From Alcanivorax sp. (GTDB lineage: Bacteria; Pseudomonadota; Gammaproteobacteria; Pseudomonadales; Alcanivoracaceae), in contig PNLU01000025.1 of assembly GCA_013823245.1 (NCBI GenBank), positions 1 to 33,630 on the forward strand: a stretch of DNA of 33,630 nt, written 5' to 3'. A program made the position numbers and the translations under genes. Positions within the stretch are counted from its first letter, which is position 1. Each line of letters begins with the position of its first letter. Under the pieces are notes generated by a model. It saw only the letters and a program-made list of their open reading frames with translations, ran no database searches and had not been told where the DNA came from. Shown here piece after piece: positions 17,217-26,194 of this stretch.

Positions 17217-18800
17217 TCATGACGGACCGGATGAAAATGCGTGCGTCACTGCAACTTCGGCCTCACGAACTTCTTCATCGGTCATCCAGCTGAAATAGCG
17301 CTTGCGCTTTCCCTGCGAGAGTACGCCATCATTCTGATGCACCAGTCTGATGAAGAGGTCAAGCGTATGACCCGGCCAGTCAAGCATTCGGCCCAGCGTC
17401 GTTCGGGCGCGATCAAAACCGAGAAGAAAATCGATCTCTTCCTGCAAGTCCACGGTCACCGTGCGATGTAATGCGCGATAAAGAAACTCTGCCTGGCAAG
17501 TCAGATCGGGATAACGAAAATAAACAGCACCGTTGCCGGTTGCTGGCGCGTCCGGCACCTCCGGGTCGAATCGGGTGCGTGCATTGAGAGGACGCGAAAA
17601 ATGCTCCAACGTGGCGATGTAATCATCGAGATTGGCCAGAATAACGGCGGACACCGGCAAGACGATGCCTCTCGGCGTAAAACCCGCCTTGGCCAACACG
17701 TCATGTATCAGATAACGGTGGATACGCCCATTGCCATCCATGAAGGGGTGAATATAGACGAAACCGAAAGCAATGCAGGCTGCAGCCACCACCGGGTCCA
17801 ACGGTACTCGGGCAATCAGGAAAATATCATTTTCAAAATCTGCAATGAATGCTGGCCCATCTGGCCGCCCCTTCGCAGCAGTATTTATATCCGCCTTCAA
17901 CCGATCAGCCATCACCAGCAGACCCGACATCAATGAGGGCAGGTCTTCGGGCCGTGCAGGCACGAAGTCCACCTGCTGCCTGAACCCCATATCCTTACCA
18001 ATCCAGTTTTGCTGCTGGCGCCATGTGAATTCATGGAAACGCGGATCGATCACCGCATTCTGTAGCATCACCAGGCGATCCATTGTCACTGGCTCACGGG
18101 TATCTGCCAGCCGCAACAGATCTGCAAAGCGCTGAGCCTTGTTGTGGCTGGGTTTTTCCCGCTCCACCTCGAACGAGGACTGGGTTTCCTTCAGATACAG
18201 GAAAGCCGCTGCACGTCGCAAAAGATCCGCGTCATAGCGCGCCAGCGTCGAGCGCGCCAGCGCCTGAAGGTCCATGGCATGCATGGCTTTGAGATAGTCG
18301 GTCTTCCTCACCAATGGACAAAAGGCCGGGGTGCCCGGCAGGTTATCGATCACCCTGAAGCGTGACTGCCGCTCCCCCTCGTCGAGCACAAACTGCATTG
18401 AATGATCGACAGCCGACACGTACGCCGCGCGCGGAGAGACCGGATCGTCAACAGGCAGCTGTTTGCCGGTCAGCCACTCGAACAGAAAACAGGCACGACG
18501 GGCATAGGCCGACGCCGGGCTGCCCATCAACCAGTGCGCAAGCTCCATCCCGTCTATCCGCTCGAACAGGAACGCCAGCACCTGAAGATTGACGCCTTCG
18601 TACCTGAGCGCGAACTGGATCTGGTCCGGCAACGCCTCGCCCGGATCGTAGGAGGGTGCAAAGCAAAGGAGGGTTGCCGACCCCTGGCGGCGCGTCTCGC
18701 GACTCCGCACACCAGACGTCACACAGGCGCTGATATCCAGCGGCAACACTGGCAAGGCATAGTGTTCGACCAGGTAGCGATAACCCAGCGGCTTGTCCAT
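17217..18800 (-). CDS. Fic domain protein (predicted AMP-transferase)
   Basis: A 527-residue Fic protein. The catalytic motif HPFMDGNGRIHR is intact at residues 351-362, with H351 as the expected base and the Gly/Asn anion site present, so the enzyme should transfer AMP (or a related group) to target proteins. N-terminal to it, S209-S-F-E-V-E-R resembles the (S/T)xxxE(G/N) inhibitory helix of class II Fic proteins: S209 and E213 fit, but R214 replaces G/N. No antitoxin-like gene is adjacent. The start at 18800 (MDKPLGYRYL) has AGGTG 5 bases upstream; the frame is open to 18848. Base composition is visibly lower in G+C than in secDF or cobQ (around 50 percent in parts of the middle), suggesting later acquisition. 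Target unknown. Confidence 0.9.
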   Translation of the reverse strand: MDKPLGYRYLVEHYALPVLPLDISACVTSGVRSRETRRQGSATLLCFAPSYDPGEALPDQIQFALRYEGVNLQVLAFLFERIDGMELAHWLMGSPASAYARRACFLFEWLTGKQLPVDDPVSPRAAYVSAVDHSMQFVLDEGERQSRFRVIDNLPGTPAFCPLVRKTDYLKAMHAMDLQALARSTLARYDADLLRRAAAFLYLKETQSSFEVEREKPSHNKAQRFADLLRLADTREPVTMDRLVMLQNAVIDPRFHEFTWRQQQNWIGKDMGFRQQVDFVPARPEDLPSLMSGLLVMADRLKADINTAAKGRPDGPAFIADFENDIFLIARVPLDPVVAAACIAFGFVYIHPFMDGNGRIHRYLIHDVLAKAGFTPRGIVLPVSAVILANLDDYIATLEHFSRPLNARTRFDPEVPDAPATGNGAVYFRYPDLTCQAEFLYRALHRTVTVDLQEEIDFLLGFDRARTTLGRMLDWPGHTLDLFIRLVHQNDGVLSQGKRKRYFSWMTDEEVREAEVAVTHAFSSGPS

Positions 18801-18888
18801 TCGGGCACCTGTAAGGCCAGAGAAGCAGATTCCGGCCGCACGCCACAAAAAAGGGCCGGATATCGGGATTATTACCAGAAAATGGCCG

Positions 18889-18939
18889 CCAAATCACCAT
18901 CTGCGTCAATTTTTCGACCAAATAGCGATATTGCGTCAA
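18889..18939 (-). repeat. two imperfect direct repeats upstream of the fic gene
   Basis: On the minus strand, 18939-18918 and 18909-18889 both begin TTGACGCA and end ATTTGG, with 7-8 differing bases between, spaced about 30 bases apart (nearly three helical turns). They lie 90-140 bases before the fic start and could be operator half-sites. Part of the upstream copy also resembles the first codons of fic. Confidence 0.45.
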
Positions 18940-19003
18940 AATCCATGCATGCCCGGCGTCTTTGTGTACAGGTGCGGCTGCAAGTGCGGCTGCCAGAGCA
19001 GCC

Positions 19004-20488
19004 TCAGGCCCGACCTTCACACAGCCGAGTCAGGGCGGCCGGATCCAGATGAGTTTCGAGCATGTCAGCCAGGCGGTCGAGCTGGGTATTCCGGTGGGTG
19101 CGGTAGTCCACGGGCGTGGCGTCGGTGAGGCCCGCCCAGCGTAGCAGTGCGGTGCAGGCATCGGGGTGGTCGAACAGGCCGTGGACATAGGTGCCGGCAA
19201 TCTGCCTGTCATCACTGAGGGCGCCGTCCGGGCGAAGGCTGGCGGCGTCTTGCAAGTGCAACAGCGGTCGGGCAAGCGCCGGGCCGCTGCTGACACCGTT
19301 GTGGATTTCGTAACCTTCCACGCCTGTGTTCTCGTCCACCGCAACACTGGCGAATACGCCCTGCACCTGGCGCAGTTGTTTACCCGGCACCATCCGGGTG
19401 TGCAGGCGTAACAAACCCAGGCCGGGGCTCTCGCCGGGCGGCCCTTCCAGACCTTCCGGGTCAGCGATGGTGTCGCCCAGCATCTGGAAGCCACCACAAA
19501 TACCCAGCACACGACCACCGTAACGCAGATGCCGTTGCAGCACGGCAGGCCAGCCCTGTGCGCGCAACCAGGCCAGATCCGCCCGGGTGCTCTTGCTGCC
19601 GGGCAGGATGATCAGATCGGCGGGCGGCACGGGCTGGTCCGGGCCAACCAGAATCAACTCCACCTGCGGGTGCAGGCGCAGGGCATCCAGATCGGTGTGA
19701 TTGCTGATGCGCGGCAGCACGGGCACCACCACCCGCACGCTGCCCTCGCGGGCAGGCACCGCCACATCGCTGAGGCTGTCCTCGGCATCCAGCAACAGGC
19801 CTTGCAGGTAAGGCAGCACACCCAGTACCGGCTTGCGGGTGCGCTGGGTCAGCCAGTCCAGACCGTTCTGCAGCAGGCGGATATCGCCCCGGAAACGATT
19901 GATGAGCAGGCCACTGACGCGGCGCTGCTCGCTGACGGACAACAAGGCCAGCGTGCCGACCAGATGCGCGAACACGCCACCGCGATCAATATCCGCCACC
20001 AGCCACACCGGGCAGTCCACCGCTTCGGCAAAGCCCATGTTGGCTATGTCGTGGGCGCGCAGATTGATTTCCGCCGGGCTGCCTGCGCCTTCGACAATCA
20101 CCAGATCATGGCGCGACGTCAGCGCTTGCCAGGCGTCCATCACCGCCTCGCGGGCGCGTTTTTTATAGTCCTGGTATGCACCGGCTTCCAGCACCGCCGC
20201 CACGCGGCCGCGCAGGATCACCTGGGCGCCGGTATCGGATTGCGGTTTCAGCAACACCGGGTTCATGTCGCTGTGCGCGGCGATGCCGCAGGCCTCGGCC
20301 TGCAACGCAGTGGAGCGACCGATTTCACCGCCGTCCACGGTGACCGCACTGTTCAGCGCCATGTTCTGCGGCTTGAACGGCGCCACCGATACGCCGCGCC
20401 GGGCAAGCAGGCGACACAGGGCCGCCACCACCGTGCTCTTGCCTGCATCGGAGGTGGTGCCCTGGATCATCAGGGCGTTAGAGTTCAA
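19004..20488 (-). CDS. cobQ: cobyric acid synthase (adenosylcobyrinate a,c-diamide amidotransferase)
   Basis: CobQ amidates side chains b, d, e and g of adenosylcobyrinic acid a,c-diamide, using glutamine and ATP. The N-terminal ATP domain begins [13 protein letters not shown] (dethiobiotin-synthetase-like P loop), followed by [15 protein letters not shown] and [21 protein letters not shown]. The C-terminal triad glutaminase domain shows nucleophile C331 in [10 protein letters not shown] and H436 in YVHGLFDH. At 494 residues the length is normal. The reading frame starts at a TTG (20488) inside the end of cobO; an ATG at 20470, 7 bases after the cobO stop, is the alternative, but it would remove the residues leading into the first beta strand. 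Last gene of the riboswitch-1 operon; no terminator is evident behind it. Confidence 0.95.
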   Translation of the reverse strand: MNSNALMIQGTTSDAGKSTVVAALCRLLARRGVSVAPFKPQNMALNSAVTVDGGEIGRSTALQAEACGIAAHSDMNPVLLKPQSDTGAQVILRGRVAAVLEAGAYQDYKKRAREAVMDAWQALTSRHDLVIVEGAGSPAEINLRAHDIANMGFAEAVDCPVWLVADIDRGGVFAHLVGTLALLSVSEQRRVSGLLINRFRGDIRLLQNGLDWLTQRTRKPVLGVLPYLQGLLLDAEDSLSDVAVPAREGSVRVVVPVLPRISNHTDLDALRLHPQVELILVGPDQPVPPADLIILPGSKSTRADLAWLRAQGWPAVLQRHLRYGGRVLGICGGFQMLGDTIADPEGLEGPPGESPGLGLLRLHTRMVPGKQLRQVQGVFASVAVDENTGVEGYEIHNGVSSGPALARPLLHLQDAASLRPDGALSDDRQIAGTYVHGLFDHPDACTALLRWAGLTDATPVDYRTHRNTQLDRLADMLETHLDPAALTRLCEGRA

Positions 20489-21089
20489 CGCCTTTCTGGG
20501 CGCGCACGCCCTGATCGCGGAAGGCGTGTTTCACTTCTTTCATTTCCGTCACGGTGTCCGCCAAGTCGATCAGCTCTTTCGGTGCATTGCGGCCGGTGAC
20601 CACCACATGCTGCATCGGCGGCCGGTTCTGCAAATCGTCCAGCACGCGATCCAGATCCAGATATTCGTAGTGCAGGGCAATGTTCAATTCATCCAGCACA
20701 ATCAGGCTGTAGCTGTCGTCTGAAAGCATACGCTTGACGATCTCCCAGGCTTCTTCCGCCTTGCGGCTGTCGCGCTCACGGTCCTGCGTATCCCAGGTAT
20801 AGCCCTCACCCATGACGTGGTAATCCACATTGTCCTGAGCGCGGAAAAAACGTTCTTCGCCCGTGCTGAAACTGCCCTTGATAAATTGCACGACGCCCAC
20901 TTTCATCTTGTGGCCGAGGGCACGCGCCACCATGCCGAAACCGGAGCTGCTTTTGCCTTTGCCGGGGCCAGTGAGGACCAGCAGGATGCCCTGGGCCTTG
21001 TCGGCTTCCTTGATGCGGGCTTGCATCATTTTCTGTTTGCGGGCCATGCGCTCGGCGTGGCGTTTCGGGTCTTTGGCGTCTTCTCGCAT
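20478..21089 (-). CDS. cobO: cob(I)yrinic acid a,c-diamide adenosyltransferase
   Basis: CobO/CobA/BtuR-type corrinoid adenosyltransferase of 203 residues. It attaches the 5'-deoxyadenosyl group of ATP to the reduced cobalt of corrinoids, both in synthesis and in salvage. The P loop is [10 protein letters not shown] (residues 40-49), followed by [30 protein letters not shown], the [11 protein letters not shown] Walker-B-like strand and VVVTGRNAP. All match the family, and the length is close to E. coli BtuR (196). The ATG at 21089 has GAGGA 6 bases upstream. It follows btuD by 21 bases and overlaps the cobQ start. No signal peptide; cytoplasmic. Confidence 0.96.
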   Translation of the reverse strand: MREDAKDPKRHAERMARKQKMMQARIKEADKAQGILLVLTGPGKGKSSSGFGMVARALGHKMKVGVVQFIKGSFSTGEERFFRAQDNVDYHVMGEGYTWDTQDRERDSRKAEEAWEIVKRMLSDDSYSLIVLDELNIALHYEYLDLDRVLDDLQNRPPMQHVVVTGRNAPKELIDLADTVTEMKEVKHAFRDQGVRAQKGVEL

Positions 21090-21110
21090 GGGGAATCCTC
21101 GTCAGTCACT

Positions 21111-21872
21111 TCAGACGCGCGGCACAAAAACCGGCGCGCCGTCGATGTTGGCTACGGCCAGTGGCTGGCCGTAAAGTTTTTCCAGCGCATAGGGCACCAG
21201 CATGGTGCTGGCCGGGCCCCAGCAGGCTTCGCCGTCGGGATAAAGCAACAACAAATGGTCGCACCAGCGCGCCGCCAGATTCAGGTCGTGCAGGCACAGG
21301 CATACGGTACGCCCCGCGTCCGCTTCGGCGCGCAGCATCTGCATCACACTGACCTGATGGTGCAAATCAAGATGATTGGTGGGCTCGTCCGCCAGCCATA
21401 TCTCCGGTGCCTGGGTCAGCGCCATGGCCAGCGCCACGCGCTGACGTTCGCCGCCGGACAAGGTAGACAACAGGCGGTCGCGCAACGGCCACAGGTCCAG
21501 CCGCTCCAGCGCCGTCCGCGCCCGGGCCAGATCATCGCCGCCCTCCATCTGCCAGGGCGACAGGAACGGGTGGCGGCCGATCAACACGGTTTCCATCACC
21601 GTGGACGGAAAACCGTCCTGGCGTTCCTGGAATACCACCGCCAGCCGTTGCGCCACTTTGCGGCGTGACAAGCGGGCCAGTGGCTGATCTGCCAGACACA
21701 CAACACCCGAGCGCGGCGTGCGCAATCCGGCCAGCGTGTGCAACAAGGTAGTCTTGCCGACGCCATTAGGGCCCAGCACGCCCCACACCTGCCCGGCGGC
21801 CAGTTCCAGGGTCAGCGCGCGGCCATCGGCACGGCCGGGAATATCCAGCACCAGGTCCGTGATCTGCATCAT
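21111..21872 (-). CDS. btuD: cobalamin ABC transporter ATP-binding protein
   Basis: This 253-residue ABC ATPase drives B12 import through BtuC. Walker A is GPNGVGKTT (residues 34-42), the Q loop lies in VVFQERQDGFPSTV, the signature LSGGERQ is near 138-144, Walker B with its catalytic glutamate is IWLADEPTNHLD, and the H-loop histidine is in CLHDLNLAA. The FecCD-type ATPases of siderophore, haem and B12 importers share this pattern; substrate assignment rests on the operon. Its ATG overlaps the btuC stop by 4 bases (ATGA), which indicates translational coupling. The protein also continues directly into cobO, linking import with adenosylation. Confidence 0.94.
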   Translation of the reverse strand: MMQITDLVLDIPGRADGRALTLELAAGQVWGVLGPNGVGKTTLLHTLAGLRTPRSGVVCLADQPLARLSRRKVAQRLAVVFQERQDGFPSTVMETVLIGRHPFLSPWQMEGGDDLARARTALERLDLWPLRDRLLSTLSGGERQRVALAMALTQAPEIWLADEPTNHLDLHHQVSVMQMLRAEADAGRTVCLCLHDLNLAARWCDHLLLLYPDGEACWGPASTMLVPYALEKLYGQPLAVANIDGAPVFVPRV

Positions 21873-22852
21873 GAGGCGCGACTCCTGTGCAGCAGGAACA
21901 GGAACGTCGGCACGCCCAATAACGCGGTAATTACTCCCACCGGCAACTGCTCCGGCGCCAGCGCCGTGCGCGCCACGGTATCGGCCACGGTCAGCAGCAC
22001 CCCGCCCGCCAGCGCCGCCGCAGGCAGGATCACACGCTGATCATTACCCAACACCAGACGCAGCATATGCGGCACGATCAGGCCGACAAAACCGATGCTG
22101 CCCGCCGTGGTCACCGCCACCGCCGTCAGCAGGCTCGCCAGCACATAGATGCCCCACTCCACCGGCCGCACCGCGACGCCAAGAGCCGCCGCCTGCAAAG
22201 GACCACGGGCCAATACGTTCAGCGTACGCCCCGCCGGCAACAATACCAGGCAGGCGAGCAGCAACACCGTGACGGCAGGCCAGGGACTGCGCGCATAGCT
22301 CAGGTCGCCCATGAGCCAATAGAGCATGCCCGGCAAACGCTCCGCCGGGCTCAATGCCAGCATCAGCGTAATCAGCGCACCCCAGCCCGCCGCAACCACC
22401 ACACCGGTGAGCAGCAAACGGGTAGGTGTCCAGCTGCCGGTGCCATGCGCCAGACCGAAGACCAGCAGCGCCGAGATCAGCGCGCCGCCGAACGCGGCTG
22501 TCGGCACCAGCAGCAGCCCCAGCCCCAGGAACATCGCACCCAGCGCGCCCACCGCCGCACCACCCGACAAACCCAGCACATAGGGGTCCGCCAACGGGTT
22601 GCGCAACAGCACCTGCATCAAGGCCCCGGCCACGGCCAGCAAGCCGCCCACAGCAAACGCTGCCAGCGCGCGCGGGGCGCGCAACTCCAGCACCAGAATC
22701 CGGTGCAGCGGCTCACCGCCGCCGCCGAAAACCGCAATCAATTGCTGGCGGGAAATCGGCTCACTGCCAAACGCCACCGCACCCAGCAACGCCAGCAGCG
22801 CAGCCAGCACCAGCAGCGCAAACACGAAAATCGTTCGATTAACGCCGCGCAC
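21869..22852 (-). CDS. btuC: cobalamin ABC transporter permease
   Basis: FecCD-family permease of about 327 residues with around ten hydrophobic helices. Family marks include LRAPRALAAFAVGGLLAVAG, NPLADPYVLGLSGGAAVGA (the conserved NPLA.P..LG.S.GA block), the coupling region, GSIGFVGLIVPHMLR and LPVGVITALLGVPTFLFLL. It forms the inner-membrane channel that receives B12 from BtuF. GTG starts are possible at 22852 (overlapping the btuF end by 14 bases) and at 22882 (AGGG 5 bases upstream, 10 more residues); the shorter form is given because the extra segment has no family counterpart that I know. The btuF-btuC-btuD order and overlaps indicate a single transcript. Confidence 0.94.
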   Translation of the reverse strand: MRGVNRTIFVFALLVLAALLALLGAVAFGSEPISRQQLIAVFGGGGEPLHRILVLELRAPRALAAFAVGGLLAVAGALMQVLLRNPLADPYVLGLSGGAAVGALGAMFLGLGLLLVPTAAFGGALISALLVFGLAHGTGSWTPTRLLLTGVVVAAGWGALITLMLALSPAERLPGMLYWLMGDLSYARSPWPAVTVLLLACLVLLPAGRTLNVLARGPLQAAALGVAVRPVEWGIYVLASLLTAVAVTTAGSIGFVGLIVPHMLRLVLGNDQRVILPAAALAGGVLLTVADTVARTALAPEQLPVGVITALLGVPTFLFLLHRSRAS

Positions 22853-23744
22853 GGGCAGTATCCAGATGCGCGCACAGATCACGGGCGCCCTGCAACAGAC
22901 GCGGCGTGGGGCGCTGGATCAGTGAGGGCGCCACAAAGAACAGGTTATCGCGCTGCACGGCTTTCAGGTCGGGCCAGTGGCGCCAGTCATCCAGCCAGTC
23001 GGTGTTTTCTTCGCCCATGCCCCCGGCCACGATGGCTTCGGGATTGCGTTGCAGCACCGACTCAAGGCTGATGCGAGGGATCTGTCGCGGCAGGGCCGCA
23101 AAGATATTTTCGCCCCGGCACAGATCAATCACCTGATGAATAAAATGGCTGTCGTTCACCGTCATCAGGGGCTCATCCCAGACCTGATAGAACAGCGGCA
23201 CCGGCGCGGCATCACGGTAACGCAGGCGCAACGCCTCGATGCCCTGGCGGAAATCCGCCGCTGCCTGATGCCCTTCCGATTCGCTGCCCAGCAGGATCGA
23301 CAGCCGCTCCAGCGAGCTGGCCACCTCTTCAAACGTCTGCGGTTCGGAAATAAACAGCGTGCGGCCGAGCCGTTCGAGCGTCGCCACCTGCTCCGGCGGA
23401 TTGCCGGACGGCATCACCAGAATCAGGTCCGGGTCCAGCGCCAGCAGCGCTTCCAGATCCAGCCGCCGGTTACTACCCAGTTGCGGCAGTTTGGCCGCTT
23501 CCGGCGGGTAGTCGCTGTAATTCACTGCCGCCACCATACGGGCGCCGCCACCGGCTGCGTAGACCAGCTCCGTGGCACCGGGGGACAACGCCACCACCCG
23601 CTGCGCCGGGCGTTCCAGACACACCCGGTGGCCGTCATCATCCAGCACACACCGTGCAGGCGCATCCGCGACGGCGAAGCTCGTCGTGATGGCCAGGCTT
23701 GTCATCAACAGTCGTGTTGTCGCTAACAACAGACGCATGGGCAT
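22839..23744 (-). CDS. btuF: periplasmic cobalamin-binding protein
   Basis: This 301-residue class III solute-binding protein delivers B12 to BtuC. A signal peptide (MPMRLLLATTRLLMTSLAIT...FAVA) is followed by two lobes joined by a rigid helix. ALSPGATELVYAAGGGARMVAA, NYSDYPPEA and the RLDLEALLALDPDLILV block are typical of BtuF. FYQVWDEPLMTV and LIQRPTPRLLQGARDLCAHL mark the second lobe. The ATG at 23744 opens directly after the riboswitch-1 leader; a second ATG lies two codons in. The ribosome site GGGTG, about 7 bases upstream, is weak, compatible with control of initiation by the leader RNA. First gene of btuF-btuC-btuD-cobO-cobQ. Confidence 0.93.
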   Translation of the reverse strand: MPMRLLLATTRLLMTSLAITTSFAVADAPARCVLDDDGHRVCLERPAQRVVALSPGATELVYAAGGGARMVAAVNYSDYPPEAAKLPQLGSNRRLDLEALLALDPDLILVMPSGNPPEQVATLERLGRTLFISEPQTFEEVASSLERLSILLGSESEGHQAAADFRQGIEALRLRYRDAAPVPLFYQVWDEPLMTVNDSHFIHQVIDLCRGENIFAALPRQIPRISLESVLQRNPEAIVAGGMGEENTDWLDDWRHWPDLKAVQRDNLFFVAPSLIQRPTPRLLQGARDLCAHLDTARARR

Positions 23745-23853
23745 GGCACCGCACCCGGGGTTCCAATTAGCGTATCAGGGGTGGCGGCAGACACAGACAA
23801 AACAGGGAACGGCAGGCGCGGTGGTCCGGCGGACAGGCCTGTCGGCGCCCCCT

Positions 23854-23870
23854 GGTTGCCCACCGCAACC
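23854..23870 (-). promoter_or_regulatory. regulatory hairpin (P13/L13-like) of riboswitch 1
   Basis: On the minus strand GGTTGC and GCAACC pair around GGTGG, and the hairpin contains TGCGGTGGGC. That segment is complementary, apart from one bulged T, to GCCCCCGCA in the riboswitch core (within 23997-24012). This is the kissing-loop arrangement (L5-L13) known for cobalamin riboswitches. A 12-base palindrome (23832-23843) lies just downstream. Confidence 0.5.
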
Positions 23871-23882
23871 TCTGGCGTTCGA

Positions 23883-24073
23883 TTCAGGCCGGTCTCCGGG
23901 CTGACGGCTGGAATTTTCACTCCTGGCATGACGCCTTCCCACGCATTGCGCAGTGGCCGGGCCCTGAGAGCGCCCTGTCATGCCTGTAACCGATCACCGT
24001 TGCGGGGGCAGCGCCGGGTTTGGCCTGTGGCCTCACCGGTCTTCCCGTTTCTCCCTTGCGGGACACCTGAATG
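23883..24073 (-). promoter_or_regulatory. cobalamin riboswitch upstream of btuF
   Basis: The minus strand shows the ordered landmarks of the B12 riboswitch: a 5' GGGAA..ACCGGTG segment, GCTGCCCCCGCAACGG followed by TGATCGG (conserved core, about 24012-23986), GGCCACTGCGC then GGGAAGGCGTCATGCC, and the B12 box AGCCCGGAGACCGGCCTG near 23903-23886. When adenosylcobalamin or a related corrinoid binds, such elements shut off the downstream genes, here btuFCD-cobO-cobQ. About 140 bases separate the box from the btuF ATG and hold the expression platform. This element and its platform account for nearly all of the gene-free stretch 23745-24117. Confidence 0.95.
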
Positions 24074-24080
24074 CGCGGCG

Positions 24081-24109
24081 ACAGTAGCACAGCGCCTGCG
24101 GAGCGCCAA
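24081..24109 (-). promoter_or_regulatory. predicted sigma-70 promoter for the riboswitch-1 transcript
   Basis: On the minus strand, TTGGCG (24109-24104) and TACTGT (24086-24081) are separated by exactly 17 bases. Transcription would start near 24073, at the 5' edge of the riboswitch, which supports the pairing. It lies directly behind the cobD stop, so the btu operon need not depend on read-through from cbiB-cobD. Confidence 0.55.
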
Positions 24110-24117
24110 CTTCAGCT

Positions 24118-25137
24118 TCAGCGCATGGCCTGTGCCAGCGCCCGATCCAGCCGCAGCAACCCATCGTCATCGGCGGGCAACCCGATACGCAGTGCGGACG
24201 GCGATGTCAGCAGCCGAACCAGAACCCCCTGACGGGCCAGCGCCTCATACAGCGGCCCGGCCTCGTCGGTAAGACAGTAGCGGAACAGGTCGCACTCTCC
24301 CTGAGGTGTCAGCCCCCGGGCCTGCAGGACGCGATCCAGCGCCCGGGCCATGGTCGCCAGTCGGCGGGCCTGGCTAATCGGCCAATCAGTATCGGAAACG
24401 GCTGCACATAGCGCAAAGCGCGCCGGGCCGCTCAACGCCCAGGGGCCGACTTGCTCGGCCAATTGCGCACAGGCCTCTGCCGGGCCACCCACCACCCCGG
24501 CGCGCACGCCCGCCAGGCCATGGAACTTGCCCAGGGAGCGCAGCACCCAGAGACCCGGCGCACCGCACAGCGGCCCCAGCGATGCCACCGGCGCGGCTTC
24601 CACAAAGGCTTCGTCGAGAATCAGCCAGCCTCCGCGCTGCGCCAGTGACGCCTGCCAACGGCGCAAGACGGCGTCGCCCGTGAGTTCCCCGGTGGGATTG
24701 TTCGGGTTCAGCCAGACCAGCACGTCCAGCGTCGGCAGCGCCGCATCAACCTGGCCGGGGTGCAGCAACTGCACCTGATGCCCGGCCGCCGCCCAGCAGC
24801 GGGCGTGCTCGGCATAGCCCACGGCGGGCACACCTACCCGGGCCACGCCGTACTGCGTGCGCCACAACCAGGGCAGGCTCTGGATGGCGCTCTGCGTACC
24901 CGGCACCAGCACGCAACCACTGTGGTCCGGCGCCCCCAGCCAGCGCCGCGCCTGCGGCAACAGACCGTCATCCGGATCCGGCAGGCGCTGCCAGACTTCG
25001 CGCGGCACCGGCGGCAGGGGATAGCTCCACGGGCTGATGCCCGTGGACAAGTCCAGCCACTGGCCCACCGGGCGATGCCACTGCTGCGCCGCGCGATGCA
25101 GACGGCCGCCGTGTTCAAGGGAAAGGTCGTCGGTCAT
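24118..25137 (-). CDS. cobD: threonine-phosphate decarboxylase (PLP enzyme of the cobalamin side chain)
   Basis: This 339-residue class I/II aminotransferase-fold enzyme makes (R)-1-amino-2-propanol phosphate from L-threonine phosphate, the linker joined by CbiB (called CobC in the Pseudomonas scheme). Visible marks are [15 protein letters not shown] at the N-terminus, [16 protein letters not shown], the [12 protein letters not shown] block that binds [12 protein letters not shown], and [14 protein letters not shown] with the PLP lysine. [19 protein letters not shown] closes the fold. The ATG at 25137 overlaps the cbiB stop (ATGA), so the two are coupled; the frame is open farther upstream to 25377, inside cbiB, but that part has no family match. 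The gene ends 9 bases before the promoter of riboswitch 1. Confidence 0.93.
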   Translation of the reverse strand: MTDDLSLEHGGRLHRAAQQWHRPVGQWLDLSTGISPWSYPLPPVPREVWQRLPDPDDGLLPQARRWLGAPDHSGCVLVPGTQSAIQSLPWLWRTQYGVARVGVPAVGYAEHARCWAAAGHQVQLLHPGQVDAALPTLDVLVWLNPNNPTGELTGDAVLRRWQASLAQRGGWLILDEAFVEAAPVASLGPLCGAPGLWVLRSLGKFHGLAGVRAGVVGGPAEACAQLAEQVGPWALSGPARFALCAAVSDTDWPISQARRLATMARALDRVLQARGLTPQGECDLFRYCLTDEAGPLYEALARQGVLVRLLTSPSALRIGLPADDDGLLRLDRALAQAMR

Positions 25138-26063
25138 GTGGCAGCGATGCCCATCATCACAATCACCCAAACCACCAGGCCCCGCCGCAGCAAACGCAAC
25201 GCGGCCAAAATCGAATCTGCCGATGCCGCCTCGCCTTCGCCCAGCACAGGCCGTTGGCGCCAACCCCCATGGTAAGGCGCCGGGCCGCCCAGCCTGATTT
25301 GCAAGGCGCCAGCGCCCGCCGCCATCACCGGCCCGGCATTGGGGCTGTCCCACTGCTGCGCCTGACGCCGCCAGCAACGCAGCGCGCCCCGGCCGTGCCC
25401 CACCAGCGCATAGGTCAACGCCACCAGCCGCGCAGGCAACCAGCCGAGCACATCATCCAGCCGCGCCGCCGCCCGGCCGAAATACAGAAAGCGCGGGGTG
25501 CGATATCCCCACATGGCATCCAGCGTATTCACCAGGCGATGCAGCACCACACCCGGCAGGCCCGCCAGCGCGAACCAGAACAGGCTGGCGAACACCGCAT
25601 CGGCACCGTTTTCCAGCACCGATTCCGTGGCTGCGGCGGCCACACCCTGCTCGTCCAGTTGCGCCGCATCGCGGCTGACCAGGCGCGCCACCTGCTGCCG
25701 CGCCTGTGGCAAATCATCGGCGGTCAGGGGTATGGCTACGGCGCGCGCATGTTCAGCCAGGCTGCGCCAGCCCAACGCCCACCATAATCCCAGCACATGC
25801 AACGCAAACAGCAACACACCGTCGAGCCAGCGGCTCAACCAGAACGCCAGCGCTACCGCTGGCAACACCAGCAGGCCGAGCGCGAGCAGACCCGCCCCTA
25901 CCGACCCCGGTGCTCGATTAAGACGCGTCTCCAGCATGGCGGCCAGGCGGCCGAACCCCACGAGCGGATGCCAGCGGCGCGGCTCACCCAGGAGCGCATC
26001 CAGCAGCAGCGCGCTGGCCACCACCAGCGGCAAGGAAGTCAGCAGGGACATCGAGACAGACAT
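25134..26063 (-). CDS. cbiB: adenosylcobinamide-phosphate synthase CbiB
   Basis: CbiB (CobD in the Pseudomonas scheme) is an inner-membrane protein that joins aminopropanol phosphate to adenosylcobyric acid. About 309 residues with several membrane helices. Family marks: [22 protein letters not shown] near the start, [68 protein letters not shown] (in pieces) and the C-terminal [10 protein letters not shown]. The frame extends to 26273, over the divergent btuB promoter, and ATGs at 26084, 26063 and 26051 are all possible; none has a good ribosome site, so the start is uncertain within 11 residues. It is the first gene of the minus-strand cobalamin block and diverges from btuB. No riboswitch was seen on its own strand. 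Confidence 0.93.
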   Translation of the reverse strand: MSVSMSLLTSLPLVVASALLLDALLGEPRRWHPLVGFGRLAAMLETRLNRAPGSVGAGLLALGLLVLPAVALAFWLSRWLDGVLLFALHVLGLWWALGWRSLAEHARAVAIPLTADDLPQARQQVARLVSRDAAQLDEQGVAAAATESVLENGADAVFASLFWFALAGLPGVVLHRLVNTLDAMWGYRTPRFLYFGRAAARLDDVLGWLPARLVALTYALVGHGRGALRCWRRQAQQWDSPNAGPVMAAGAGALQIRLGGPAPYHGGWRQRPVLGEGEAASADSILAALRLLRRGLVVWVIVMMGIAAT

Positions 26064-26149
26064 GCGTCGGGTGGCCTGGGCCATCAGAAAACGGAGCGAC
26101 AGTGTGCGTGAGGTGCCTGCTGCTGACCAGTCCGGGCGATGCCCTCCGG

Positions 26150-26177
26150 TTGACTTTTCTCCTCGCCGGTCTAGGAT
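26150..26177 (+). promoter_or_regulatory. predicted sigma-70 promoter for the btuB transcript
   Basis: TTGACT (26150-26155, 5 of 6 to consensus) and TAGGAT (26172-26177, 4 of 6) are separated by 16 bases. The start would be near 26184, just ahead of riboswitch 2. Confidence 0.55.
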
Positions 26178-26194
26178 GCGCGGAGATTTCACGA

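Noticed and set aside
18972-18993. Two perfect copies of GTGCGGCTGC behind cobQ, considered as a repeat array
   Set aside because: Only two 10-base units; too short to be a CRISPR or tandem-repeat locus and likely a chance GC-rich duplication.
18448-19020. A minus-strand frame spanning the fic upstream repeats, considered as a second fic fragment
   Set aside because: Only the six-codon YRYLVE stretch resembles Fic; the rest is out of frame with fic, so only the short similarity is reported.
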